From the NCBI RefSeq assembly GCF_900604385.1, contig NZ_LR027382.1:2271001-2335000 (forward strand): a stretch of 64,000 nucleotides of DNA, in the 5' to 3' direction. The translations under genes and the position numbers were made by a program. The notes under the pieces were generated by a model, which saw only the letters and a program-made list of their open reading frames with translations, made no database searches and was not told the DNA's origin. Source of the DNA: Alistipes megaguti. GTDB lineage: Bacteria; Bacteroidota; Bacteroidia; Bacteroidales; Rikenellaceae. Positions 9,939 to 17,835 of this stretch are shown here, piece by piece. The first letter of the stretch is position 1, and each line of letters opens with the position of its first letter.

Positions 9939-11021
9939 ATGAAACGTATCATATCCATTCTGGCTGCGGGGCTGATCCTCGCGGCAGGGCTGGTCTCCTG
10001 CGACAAGGAGGCGAAATTCAGTGAAGAGATTCCCGAGCATGCCTTGGAGAATATCATCAAGTCGGTGACGGCCGTCGGCCATTCGCCCGAGACCGGCGAG
10101 GAGGTTGAGGCGGTAGCCGACCTGAACGGCGGGGTGGACAACCAGCAGCACACGGTTCAGCTGGAGTTCAAGAAGCAGGTGGATCTGTCGCAGATCACGC
10201 TTCGCTTCGAGTATGCGCAGCGGCTTGCCCAGCTGGACAAGTATCCCGAAGAGATGTCGGCTGACCTGACCAATCCGATCACGCTGGTGCTGTCCAACCT
10301 GAAGGAGGATGTCACCTACACGATCTCGTCCATTGTGAACGTCGAGGTGGTGGTCACCGAGTACGAGGCCGACAAGACGAAGATGAGCGCCATTCTCGGA
10401 ACCTACGGCGATCTGCCGGCAGACCGGGTAACCGAGAACTTCGGATTCTCCTATCTGGTGAACGGCGTGCGAGCCGAAGCCTGGCAGACTTATGGGGACT
10501 GGGCCTATTTCGGCATGAGCGTGAACGTCGAGAATGAGGGCGAGGTGATTCCCGAGGAGATCAAGGACAAGTATTCGGCCGCCCCGATCATCGATTTCGG
10601 CCGTCCCACGACGTTGGCCAAACTCACGCTGTGGCCCTATTGGGATTATTCGAGATGGGAATATACGGTCTATGTGGACATCTACCGGTATGTAGGCACG
10701 GACGAGATCGAGGTCAAGATGCACCCGAGCGGACGTCCCCAGGAGTATGTGGCTGTCGATCCGAATGTCGGCCAGTGGGAGAACTGGGAGTTTGTTGGAC
10801 GCATCGACGAGACGGAGAAATCCAAGCTGCCGGCACCCGTTGCCGGAGCGACCGATCCGCAGGTTCCGTCGATCATCGAGTTCGAAGCCGATGAGGCCCC
10901 CACGTCGCGCTACTATCGGTTGAAGCTCACGAACCGGGCTCTCTATAACCATGACGACGATGCCTGGAACTATCGTTTCGCACTCTCCGAAATGGATGTG
11001 ACAGCCTACGAAATCAAATAG
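9939..11021 (+). CDS. Putative surface glycan-binding lipoprotein (SusE/F position)
   Basis: This 360-residue protein has a lipoprotein signal (MKRIISILAAGLILAAGLVSC). An N-terminal beta-rich domain follows (about residues 30-125), then a C-terminal domain that reads like a discoidin/F5-8-type carbohydrate-binding fold: segments WEYTVYVDIYRYVGTDE, WENWEFVGRIDE and SRYYRLKLTN have the spacing of that family. It follows SusD by 37 bases, the usual place for an accessory surface glycan-binding protein. No catalytic motif is seen. The family assignment is by pattern only, so the binding role is inferred. Confidence 0.65.
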   Translation: MKRIISILAAGLILAAGLVSCDKEAKFSEEIPEHALENIIKSVTAVGHSPETGEEVEAVADLNGGVDNQQHTVQLEFKKQVDLSQITLRFEYAQRLAQLDKYPEEMSADLTNPITLVLSNLKEDVTYTISSIVNVEVVVTEYEADKTKMSAILGTYGDLPADRVTENFGFSYLVNGVRAEAWQTYGDWAYFGMSVNVENEGEVIPEEIKDKYSAAPIIDFGRPTTLAKLTLWPYWDYSRWEYTVYVDIYRYVGTDEIEVKMHPSGRPQEYVAVDPNVGQWENWEFVGRIDETEKSKLPAPVAGATDPQVPSIIEFEADEAPTSRYYRLKLTNRALYNHDDDAWNYRFALSEMDVTAYEIK

Positions 11022-11060
11022 CGTGTGGCAGATTGCGATGTCTGACAGAGCGGTCGGGAT

Positions 11061-11089
11061 GCCTCGGACGGGGATTCTCCGTCCGGGGC
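11061..11089 (+). other. Intergenic hairpin, possible attenuating or processing element
   Basis: An 11-bp stem (GCCTCGGACGG against CCGTCCGGGGC, one G-T pair) with a 7-base loop lies between the surface lipoprotein and GH89 genes. There is no T run, so it may stabilise the upstream SusCD message or partly attenuate transcription rather than end it. Confidence 0.35.
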
Positions 11090-11159
11090 GCTCCGGTCGC
11101 ATTGTATCCGGCCCGACGGCGGAGTTGTCCGCGCGGGGTCGGGTTTGACGAAAAGGATT

Positions 11160-13469
11160 ATGTTTGATTGGAAGATATTCAAAATGAAGGCAGGCAGTCG
11201 TCTCGCACAGCGGGTGTTCCGCCGGGCGGCAGTGGTGCTGCTGGCTGTTCTGGGCACGATGTTCGCGGGGATTGACACCTGTCGGGGCGGGACGCCGAAG
11301 TCCGAATATACGCCCCGCGAGCAGGCCAGGGCCGCCGAGGCGCTGGTCGGTCGGATTACGGGGTCACATGCCTCCGATTTCCGGGTGGTCATCACTTCAG
11401 GGCAGCGCAACGGCCGGGACTGGTTTGCCTACTATACGGATGCCGACCGCCGGATCGTCCTCGAGGGCAATACGGGGGTGAGCGTGGCCAGTGCGCTGCA
11501 CGACTATCTGAAGCGCTACTGCGATTACCATCTGAGCTGGTGCGGGCGTCACACGCAGCTTCCGGCGCGATTGCCGCGCCCGGAGTCGCGCGAGGAGAAG
11601 AGTTCGCCCTACACCTACCGTTACTATCTGAACTATTGTACGTTCAACTACTCGATCAGCTGGTGGGACGAGACCCGCTGGCAGCAGGAGATTGACTTCA
11701 TGGCGCTCAACGGCATCAACCTGCCGCTGGCCCTGACGGGACAGAATACGGTCTGGCAGAAGGTCTACCGTCGTCTGGGCTTCACGGACCGGGAGCTGGA
11801 GTGGTTTTTCAGCGGTCCGGCCTTCTTCAACTGGTTCTGGATGGGGAATCTCGACGGCTGGGGCGGGCCGCTTCCGCAGCGGTTCATCGACCGGCACGAG
11901 GCGCTTCAGCGCTTCATCCTGGCCGGCGAGCGTTCGCTGGGCATGATGCCGGTGCTTCCGGCCTTTACGGGGCACGTTCCGCCCGATTTCGAGAAGCACT
12001 TTCCCGGCGTGAAGGTGAGCAAGACCGAGTGGCTCGACTATCCGGCCGTCACGCTGCTGAATCCTTCGGAGGAGATGTTCGGGCGCATCGCCCGGCTGTT
12101 TCTCGAGGAGCAGATCGCCACGTACGGCACCAACCATCTCTATACGGCCGACACGTTCAACGAGAATCTGCCGCCGGACTCCGATTCGACCTATCTGGCC
12201 CGCATGTCCGCAGCCGTCTATGAGGGGATGCGGTCGGTCGATCCGCAGGCGGTGTGGCTCATGCAGGCGTGGCTGTTCTACCACCAGGCCGATTTCTGGA
12301 CTCCGGAGCGGATCGAGGCGCTGCTCGGGGCCGTTCCCGACGACCGCATGCTGCTGCTCGATCTCTTTGCCGACTACAGCCCCGTCTGGCAGCGTGCCGA
12401 GTCCTTCCACGGCAAGAGCTGGATCTGGTGCATGCTTCAGAATTTCGGACAGCGGCAATGTCTGAGCGGCACCTCCGATACGGTTGCCGGCGAACCCGCC
12501 CGGCTGCTGCACGATCCCGAGGCGGGAAACCTGAAGGGAATCGGGCTTACGATGGAGGGAATCAACCAGAATCCGTTTATCTTTGCACTGATGCTGGAGA
12601 ATGTCTGGCGGGATACGCCCGTCGACCGCCTCTCGTTTCTCGATGGGTATCTGCACAACCGCTACGGTTTGCGGGATGCTTCCTCGGCGACGGTGGCCGA
12701 CGTGTCGGAGGCCTGGCGGAGCCTGCTCCATTCGGTCTATTCCAACCACACGAATCCCGACGGCGGGAAGCAGTCGGTGCTGACGCAGCGTCCGGTCTTC
12801 GAGGCCGACCGTGCGAAATTGAGCTGTCCGCGGAACTTCTTTGTCCGGGATTCGTTGCTGCGGGCGTGGGATCTGCTGATCGGCCGTGCGGAGGAGCTGG
12901 CGCCGAGCGACGGCTTCCGCTACGATCTGGTGGATGTGACCCGGCAGTCGCTGGTCGAGCTGCTCGACAGCCTGCATTTCGAGACGCAGCGGGCCTGGCA
13001 CGCCGCGGATACGGCGGCCTTCGACCGCGGGACGGAGCGGGTGCTGACGCTGATTCTCGACCTGGACACGCTGCTCTCGACGCGTCGGGAGTTCCTGCTC
13101 GGACCGTGGGTTGAGTCGGCCCGCGCCCTGGGAACCAATGCGGTGGAGAAGGCCCTCTACGAGTGGAATGCGAAGACGCAGATCACCTTGTGGGGCAAGC
13201 CCGGGAGTCCGTTGAATGACTATGCGAGCAAGCAGTGGGCCGGTCTGGTGCGGGATTTCTACCGCCATCGGTTCGCCCTCTTCTACGAGGCCGAGCGGGA
13301 GGCGCTGGCTTCGGGCCGTGGGTTCGACAGCGAAGCCTTCAAGAGGGCCTGTCTGGATTTCGAGAAGCGCTGGACCGATGGTTCGGACCGGTATGCGGTC
13401 GATCCCGCCGGGGATGAGGTGGCCGTGTGCCGCCGGCTTCATGAACGCTACCGTCCCCTGTTCGAATGA
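11160..13469 (+). CDS. Alpha-N-acetylglucosaminidase (GH89, NAGLU family)
   Basis: This secreted retaining enzyme releases terminal alpha-linked GlcNAc, as lysosomal NAGLU does from heparan sulfate and bacterial GH89 does from gastric mucin. About 769 residues carry the small N-terminal domain, then the TIM-barrel with SWWDETRWQQEIDFMALNGIN and FFNWFWMGNLDGWGGPLP, both hallmarks of GH89. The two catalytic glutamates match DTFNENLP (about Glu335) and MEGINQNPF (about Glu466). A signal peptide begins at the ATG at 11184 (MKAGSRLAQRVFRRAAVVLLAVLG follows), an alternative and perhaps better start. Its GlcNAc product fits the epimerase and transporter upstream. Heparan, mucin or another glycan cannot be told apart from sequence. 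Confidence 0.93.
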   Translation: MFDWKIFKMKAGSRLAQRVFRRAAVVLLAVLGTMFAGIDTCRGGTPKSEYTPREQARAAEALVGRITGSHASDFRVVITSGQRNGRDWFAYYTDADRRIVLEGNTGVSVASALHDYLKRYCDYHLSWCGRHTQLPARLPRPESREEKSSPYTYRYYLNYCTFNYSISWWDETRWQQEIDFMALNGINLPLALTGQNTVWQKVYRRLGFTDRELEWFFSGPAFFNWFWMGNLDGWGGPLPQRFIDRHEALQRFILAGERSLGMMPVLPAFTGHVPPDFEKHFPGVKVSKTEWLDYPAVTLLNPSEEMFGRIARLFLEEQIATYGTNHLYTADTFNENLPPDSDSTYLARMSAAVYEGMRSVDPQAVWLMQAWLFYHQADFWTPERIEALLGAVPDDRMLLLDLFADYSPVWQRAESFHGKSWIWCMLQNFGQRQCLSGTSDTVAGEPARLLHDPEAGNLKGIGLTMEGINQNPFIFALMLENVWRDTPVDRLSFLDGYLHNRYGLRDASSATVADVSEAWRSLLHSVYSNHTNPDGGKQSVLTQRPVFEADRAKLSCPRNFFVRDSLLRAWDLLIGRAEELAPSDGFRYDLVDVTRQSLVELLDSLHFETQRAWHAADTAAFDRGTERVLTLILDLDTLLSTRREFLLGPWVESARALGTNAVEKALYEWNAKTQITLWGKPGSPLNDYASKQWAGLVRDFYRHRFALFYEAEREALASGRGFDSEAFKRACLDFEKRWTDGSDRYAVDPAGDEVAVCRRLHERYRPLFE

Positions 13470-13532
13470 CGGGGCGCCGATCCAGGCAAACCCATCAACT
13501 GAGATACATTGTTTCACTACCCAACCAAAATT

Positions 13533-15683
13533 ATGTGGAGAAAATTCAAATTTGATGCGACCCGAATGAGGCGATGGTCGATACTCGGAGCTTTGGCCGG
13601 GCTGTTGCTGTTCGCGCTGCCGGGTTGCCGACAGGCCGATACGGTCTATTGTTGCGCCGACGGGGAGAACGATCTGCTCTCGCTGCTCGAGGACGAGGGC
13701 TACCGCGTAGTCCGCAAGGATGACGTGCAGCGGGTTCTGGAGCAGGCTCCGGAGGCTTCGGCCGTGCTGCTGCTCAGCGCGGGCTATCCGGAGCGGGCCC
13801 AGGCGCTGACCCCCGCCCAGCGGGCGTTGATCCGCGAGAAGCGGCTGCGGGTCTTTGCCGAATATGCCACTTTGAGCGATACTGTTCCGCAGCCGGACAC
13901 GATCACCTTCGAACGGGTCGTGGTGGTTGACAGCCTCTCGCCGGAGCTGTGTCCGATGGATCTGCTCTCCGTCAACCGGGGCTGGTACATCCGCCAGCAG
14001 GCGGAGCATCCGCTGATGGTCATTGCCAAGGTGGCCGGTTTCGATACGGCCGTCTACGGACTGGCCGAAACGCCCAATTATCCGCTGGTCTACAAGGCGG
14101 AGGAGAATCTGTGGGTCAGCACCTCGCAGCTGAGCAACTACGCACGGGTTCGTTTTGCGCCGGATTTCCGGTGGAAGTCCTTCTGGGAGACGCTCATGGG
14201 GGATCTTCTGGGGCATCCCGTCAAGTTCCGGACCTGGGAGTCGCTGGTCCATCCGACCTATGGCGAGCATCAGGAGCTGCCCGATTCGGCCCGTCTGGCC
14301 TCGGTGCGGCGGGGAGTCCAGTGGTTCTTCAACGGCCATTTCCTGGTGGACTCCTCCTGGAAGGCGCAGTGGCTCGACCGCTACCAGGGTGACGGGCGGA
14401 TGCCTGTCGGGCCGTCGCTTCCGGACGATGCGGCCGACGGCGACGGAACCCTGGGCATTCTCGAGGGGCACTGCTCGGCCATCGACGGCAACGGCCGCCA
14501 GGCCTATCGCTACTGGATGCGCAACGACGTGCAGGGCGAGGCATCGATGGCCTTTGCCATCGCCGGCAAGCTCTTCGACCGGGAGTCCTACCGGCGCATT
14601 GCGTCGAATCTGGTCGACTATTCGTTCGACGAGTTCCGCGACGGGCCGCGCAACGACCCGAAGAGCCCCACCTACGGACTTCTGAGCTGGGCGGTCACCA
14701 CGCGGAACACCTATTACGGGGATGACAATGCGCGCTCGATCCTGGGCATGACGCTGGCGGCGGATCTGCTCGGCAACCCCAAGTGGGACCGGAAGATCAT
14801 GGAGGCGATTCTGGCCAATTACCGGACGACGGGCATTCACGGCTTCCGCTTCGGGTGCCTGCTCGAGGAGGATATCCAGAAACACGGCTGGCGCTATTAT
14901 CATCAGCGCGATCTGATCAATCTGCATGCGCATTTCGAGTCGTGGCTGTGGGCCTGCTACCTGTGGCTCTACCGGCAGACGGGTTACGAGCCGCTGCTGA
15001 CGATGTGCGAGGATGCCATTTCGCGGATGATGGAGGCCTATCCCGACCGCTGGAACTGGACGAATGGTCTGCAGCAGGAGAAGGCGCGGATGATTCTGCC
15101 GCTGGCATGGCTCTACCGGGTGTCGCCGACGGATGAGCACCGTCAATGGCTGGAGTTCATGGTGTCGGAGTTCCTCAAGAACCAGCAGCCGTGCGGAGCG
15201 ATCCGCGAGGAGCTGGGCGATGCCTCCTACGGTTCGTTCGGCAAGGTTGCGTCGAATGCGGCCTACGGAACGGGCGAGGCTCCGTTGATCTTTGACAACG
15301 GAGATCCGATTGCCGACATGTTGTATACGTGCAACTTTGCCTTCTTCGGGCTGAACGAGGCGGCTCACGCGACCGGTTCCGAGACGATGATCCGGGCCAC
15401 GGAGCAGCTGTCCGATTTCCTGATCCGCATCCAGGCGAAGAGCGACCGGGTGCGGAATGTCGACGGCGCCTGGTTCCGGGCCTTCAACTACGAGAACTGG
15501 GATTACTGGGCTTCGGATGCCGATGTGGGCTGGGGCGCGCTGTCGACCCTGACGGGGTGGATCCAGAGCTGGATCGTGACCACGCAGGCCCTCATGGAGA
15601 TGAACACCTCGTATTGGGATCTGACCGAAGGCTCGACCATCGGCAGGAACGATCGGGATCTTTTCGAGAAGATGCTCGAATAA
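13533..15683 (+). CDS. Uncharacterised lipoprotein with predicted helical-barrel (six-hairpin-type) domain
   Basis: This is a 716-residue protein I do not recognise with certainty. It has a lipoprotein-type signal ending LLLFALPGC (an ATG at 13566 would also keep it). A short alpha/beta segment (about residues 40-140, LLSLLEDEGYRVV then AVLLLSAGYPE) resembles a glutamine-amidotransferase-like or Rossmann fold. A long helix-rich region follows with aromatic and acidic clusters (YYGDDNARSILGM, NLHAHFESWLWACYLW, WNWTNGLQQEKAR, AFNYENWDYWASDADVGWG), the look of an (alpha/alpha)6 glycosidase or epimerase. Its place in the GH89 operon suggests a glycan-active enzyme. Substrate and mechanism are unknown. 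Confidence 0.6.
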   Translation: MWRKFKFDATRMRRWSILGALAGLLLFALPGCRQADTVYCCADGENDLLSLLEDEGYRVVRKDDVQRVLEQAPEASAVLLLSAGYPERAQALTPAQRALIREKRLRVFAEYATLSDTVPQPDTITFERVVVVDSLSPELCPMDLLSVNRGWYIRQQAEHPLMVIAKVAGFDTAVYGLAETPNYPLVYKAEENLWVSTSQLSNYARVRFAPDFRWKSFWETLMGDLLGHPVKFRTWESLVHPTYGEHQELPDSARLASVRRGVQWFFNGHFLVDSSWKAQWLDRYQGDGRMPVGPSLPDDAADGDGTLGILEGHCSAIDGNGRQAYRYWMRNDVQGEASMAFAIAGKLFDRESYRRIASNLVDYSFDEFRDGPRNDPKSPTYGLLSWAVTTRNTYYGDDNARSILGMTLAADLLGNPKWDRKIMEAILANYRTTGIHGFRFGCLLEEDIQKHGWRYYHQRDLINLHAHFESWLWACYLWLYRQTGYEPLLTMCEDAISRMMEAYPDRWNWTNGLQQEKARMILPLAWLYRVSPTDEHRQWLEFMVSEFLKNQQPCGAIREELGDASYGSFGKVASNAAYGTGEAPLIFDNGDPIADMLYTCNFAFFGLNEAAHATGSETMIRATEQLSDFLIRIQAKSDRVRNVDGAWFRAFNYENWDYWASDADVGWGALSTLTGWIQSWIVTTQALMEMNTSYWDLTEGSTIGRNDRDLFEKMLE

Positions 15684-15736
15684 ACGCCGTTTTTTTCTAA
15701 CTTTCGAAAAATTTCACCAGAAAATACACAACGAAT

Positions 15737-16933
15737 ATGAGTTATTTGGGAAGAACGCTCACGGCCATGACGATTGTTCTGCTGGGGGCATGCAGCAACG
15801 GATACGAGATTCCGAAACAGCTGCCCGGCAGCGGATCGTCGTCGGACGAGAAGCTCGACTATTACGGAGACGAGGCACAGCGGGTCTCGATCCCGAAGTA
15901 TTACGACATGGTGCTGGCCTACGGCGGGTCTCCTCACCGGAAGGCTTCGAGCACGTGGGATACCGATCGCATCAAGGACTATCTGCTCTACGAGGATCAG
16001 GAGGGCGGTAAGCATCTGCTTTTCGATGCCTTCCTGTTCCTGGAGTTCATGTATTCGGGGCAGTACAACGGGGTGGTGGCCACCGAAAGGGCCTTTGCCG
16101 ACGGGTACGGCCTCAATTCGGCCCACAAGGAGGATTGGCAGGCGCTGATCGACTACTATTTCGAGAAGACGGGGCTCAATACGGAGATAGCGCCGCTGGA
16201 TGCCCTGGAGCAGGCCTATGCCGAGGTGTCGGATGAACTGGGTCTGAAAGACCGGAAGCTGGGCGTTGTCATCTTCATCCCCGAGCCGATCATCACCGAA
16301 GGCCCCAATTCGCAGCTGAGCGTCTATTGGGGGAACCTCGACGGCGAGGCGATGAATTTCCACGAGACCGAGGACCGTATCAAGGCGGTCAAGTGGTATG
16401 TGGATTCGATTCGCGAGCGCTTCTACGCCAAGAACTACCGGCACATCGAACTGGGCGGGTTCTACTGGGTGGCCGAGACGGCTTCGACCTCGTCCGAGAT
16501 CCTCAAACCCGTCGGCGATTACCTGAGCAGCCTCAAGTACAGCTTCAACTGGATTCCCTATTTCGGTGCGGAGGGGTACTACCGCTGGGCCGAATTCGGG
16601 TTCAACACGGCCTATCTCCAGCCCAATTATTTCTTCAACCTGAACACGCCGGTTTCGCAGCTTGACGATGCCTGCCAGCTGGCGCGCAAGTACAACATGA
16701 ATCTGGAGATGGAGTTCGACGACACGCTGCTCAACGATCCGGTCAAGGCCGACCGTCTGCGCAGCTACATGAAGTATTTCAAGGAGTACGGCGCTTGGGA
16801 GACGCAGAACATGGCCTATTATGTGGGCGACGATGCCGTGCGGAGCATGAAATACTCCACCAACGACAATGTGCACTCGCTCTACTACGAGTTCTGCGAC
16901 TGGCTGATCACGCGGCCTGTCCGCAAATTCTGA
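15737..16933 (+). CDS. DUF4855-like lipoprotein
   Basis: This 398-residue lipoprotein (signal ending VLLGAC) is the last gene of the first PUL. The body resembles DUF4855: HRKASSTWDTDRIKDYLLYED, a LLFDAFLFLEF strand-helix, VVIFIPEPI, and LGGFYWVAET followed by FNWIPYFGAEGYYRW, a pattern of strands ending in acidic or aromatic residues like a glycosidase TIM barrel. A conserved-looking Glu or Asp in several strands (PEPI, ETA, EMEFDD) would be compatible with a hydrolase. No activity is assigned to this family to my knowledge, so function is left open. It lies 53 bases after the preceding lipoprotein gene. Confidence 0.65.
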   Translation: MSYLGRTLTAMTIVLLGACSNGYEIPKQLPGSGSSSDEKLDYYGDEAQRVSIPKYYDMVLAYGGSPHRKASSTWDTDRIKDYLLYEDQEGGKHLLFDAFLFLEFMYSGQYNGVVATERAFADGYGLNSAHKEDWQALIDYYFEKTGLNTEIAPLDALEQAYAEVSDELGLKDRKLGVVIFIPEPIITEGPNSQLSVYWGNLDGEAMNFHETEDRIKAVKWYVDSIRERFYAKNYRHIELGGFYWVAETASTSSEILKPVGDYLSSLKYSFNWIPYFGAEGYYRWAEFGFNTAYLQPNYFFNLNTPVSQLDDACQLARKYNMNLEMEFDDTLLNDPVKADRLRSYMKYFKEYGAWETQNMAYYVGDDAVRSMKYSTNDNVHSLYYEFCDWLITRPVRKF

Positions 16934-17009
16934 TCGCGGCCGTCCCGATTCCGATCGGGGCAGATCCGCAAATTCTGATCGCGGCCGATCCGGTTCCGAT
17001 CGCGGTCTG
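16920..17009 (+). repeat. Two 45-bp tandem repeats spanning the stop codon
   Basis: Copy 1 (16920-16964) and copy 2 (16965-17009) share TCCGCAAATTCTGATCGCGG and most of the rest. The stop codon of the DUF4855 gene lies inside copy 1, so the repeat duplicates the coding end Arg-Lys-Phe-stop. Confidence 0.85.
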
Positions 17010-17022
17010 ATCCGCCATTTGA

Positions 17023-17057
17023 CCCTTCCGTCCTTTCGGGGCGGGAGGGCTTTTTTT
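17023..17057 (+). terminator. Rho-independent terminator of the first PUL
   Basis: An 11-bp stem (CCCTTCCGTCC with GGGCGGGAGGG, including G-T pairs) is followed by CTTTTTTT. It ends the operon 90 bases after the DUF4855 stop. Two copies of TTTTGAAAGGGGCAGG at 17054 and 17074 follow directly. Confidence 0.8.
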
Positions 17058-17143
17058 GAAAGGGGCAGGCTCGTTTTGAAAGGGGCAGGTCCCGGCCGGG
17101 CGACGGTTTGGCCGAATCTTTGCGGGACGAACCGGAAAACTCT

Positions 17144-17174
17144 TTTGGTTGTTCCGGTTTATTTTTTATTTTTG
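17144..17174 (+). promoter_or_regulatory. Bacteroidetes-type promoter for the efflux operon
   Basis: TTTG at 17144-17147 and TATTTTTG at 17167-17174 are separated by 19 bases, an exact fit to the primary Bacteroidetes consensus TTTG-N19-TAnnTTTG. The TetR start codon is 22 bases downstream. Confidence 0.8.
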
Positions 17175-17196
17175 TATTCGGACAACACTCTATACC

Positions 17197-17832
17197 ATGG
17201 ATCAGAAGGATCGTATCGTCGCTCAGGCGATGCAGATGTTTGTGTCGGAGGGAATCAAATCCGTCCGCATGGACGATATCGCCCGTCAGCTGGGCGTCTC
17301 GAAACGTACGCTCTACGAGCTCTTCGGCGACAAGGAGAGCCTGCTCTATCTGGCCATGGAACACTGGTTCGAATGCAAACGCCTCGAACGGGAACGGGCC
17401 GGAGCCGGTGCGGGCAATGTCCTCGAGGCGATGTTCCGGGTGCTGGACTGCGTGCTGAACGACTCGGAGTCCATCCATCGCGTGCTGAACAGCCTGCGGA
17501 AGTTCTATCCGGCGGTGTACGATCGGCTGATGAGCGAAGGCGCGGCCAAGAGCCGTCGCGACTTGCGACAGATGCTCGAACGGGGCATTGCCGATGGTCT
17601 GTTTGTCGCTGCGATCAATATCGAGCTGGCCATTTCGGTCCTCTACTATACGGCCTCGGCGGTCACCGACCGCAAGGATCTGCTGCTGCCCGACGGCATG
17701 AGCGAACGCGAGGCCTACCTGCAGGTCGTCAGCACCTTTTTCCGGGGGATATCGACCCCCGAGGGACTGCGGCTGGTCGACGACTACCGCAAACGCTATG
17801 TTTCGCCGGCCTGCGGAGTGCCGAAATCCTAG
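17197..17832 (+). CDS. TetR/AcrR-family transcriptional regulator
   Basis: This 211-residue regulator has an N-terminal TetR helix-turn-helix (about residues 5-50: RIVAQAMQMFVSEGIKSVRM, then DIARQLGVSKRTLYELFGDK) and an all-helical ligand domain that is not recognisable by sequence. The ATG at 17197 fits the TetR consensus start and lies just after a strong promoter; an upstream in-frame extension would overlap the promoter. It is first in an operon with a tripartite RND pump, so it is probably the pump's repressor, with a toxic compound as inducer. Confidence 0.9.
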   Translation: MDQKDRIVAQAMQMFVSEGIKSVRMDDIARQLGVSKRTLYELFGDKESLLYLAMEHWFECKRLERERAGAGAGNVLEAMFRVLDCVLNDSESIHRVLNSLRKFYPAVYDRLMSEGAAKSRRDLRQMLERGIADGLFVAAINIELAISVLYYTASAVTDRKDLLLPDGMSEREAYLQVVSTFFRGISTPEGLRLVDDYRKRYVSPACGVPKS

Positions 17833-17835
17833 CTC

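Noticed and set aside
11397..15368. Antisense open frame of about 1320 codons opposite GH89 and the orphan lipoprotein
   Set aside because: It spans two sense genes and their spacer with low-complexity Arg/Gln composition.
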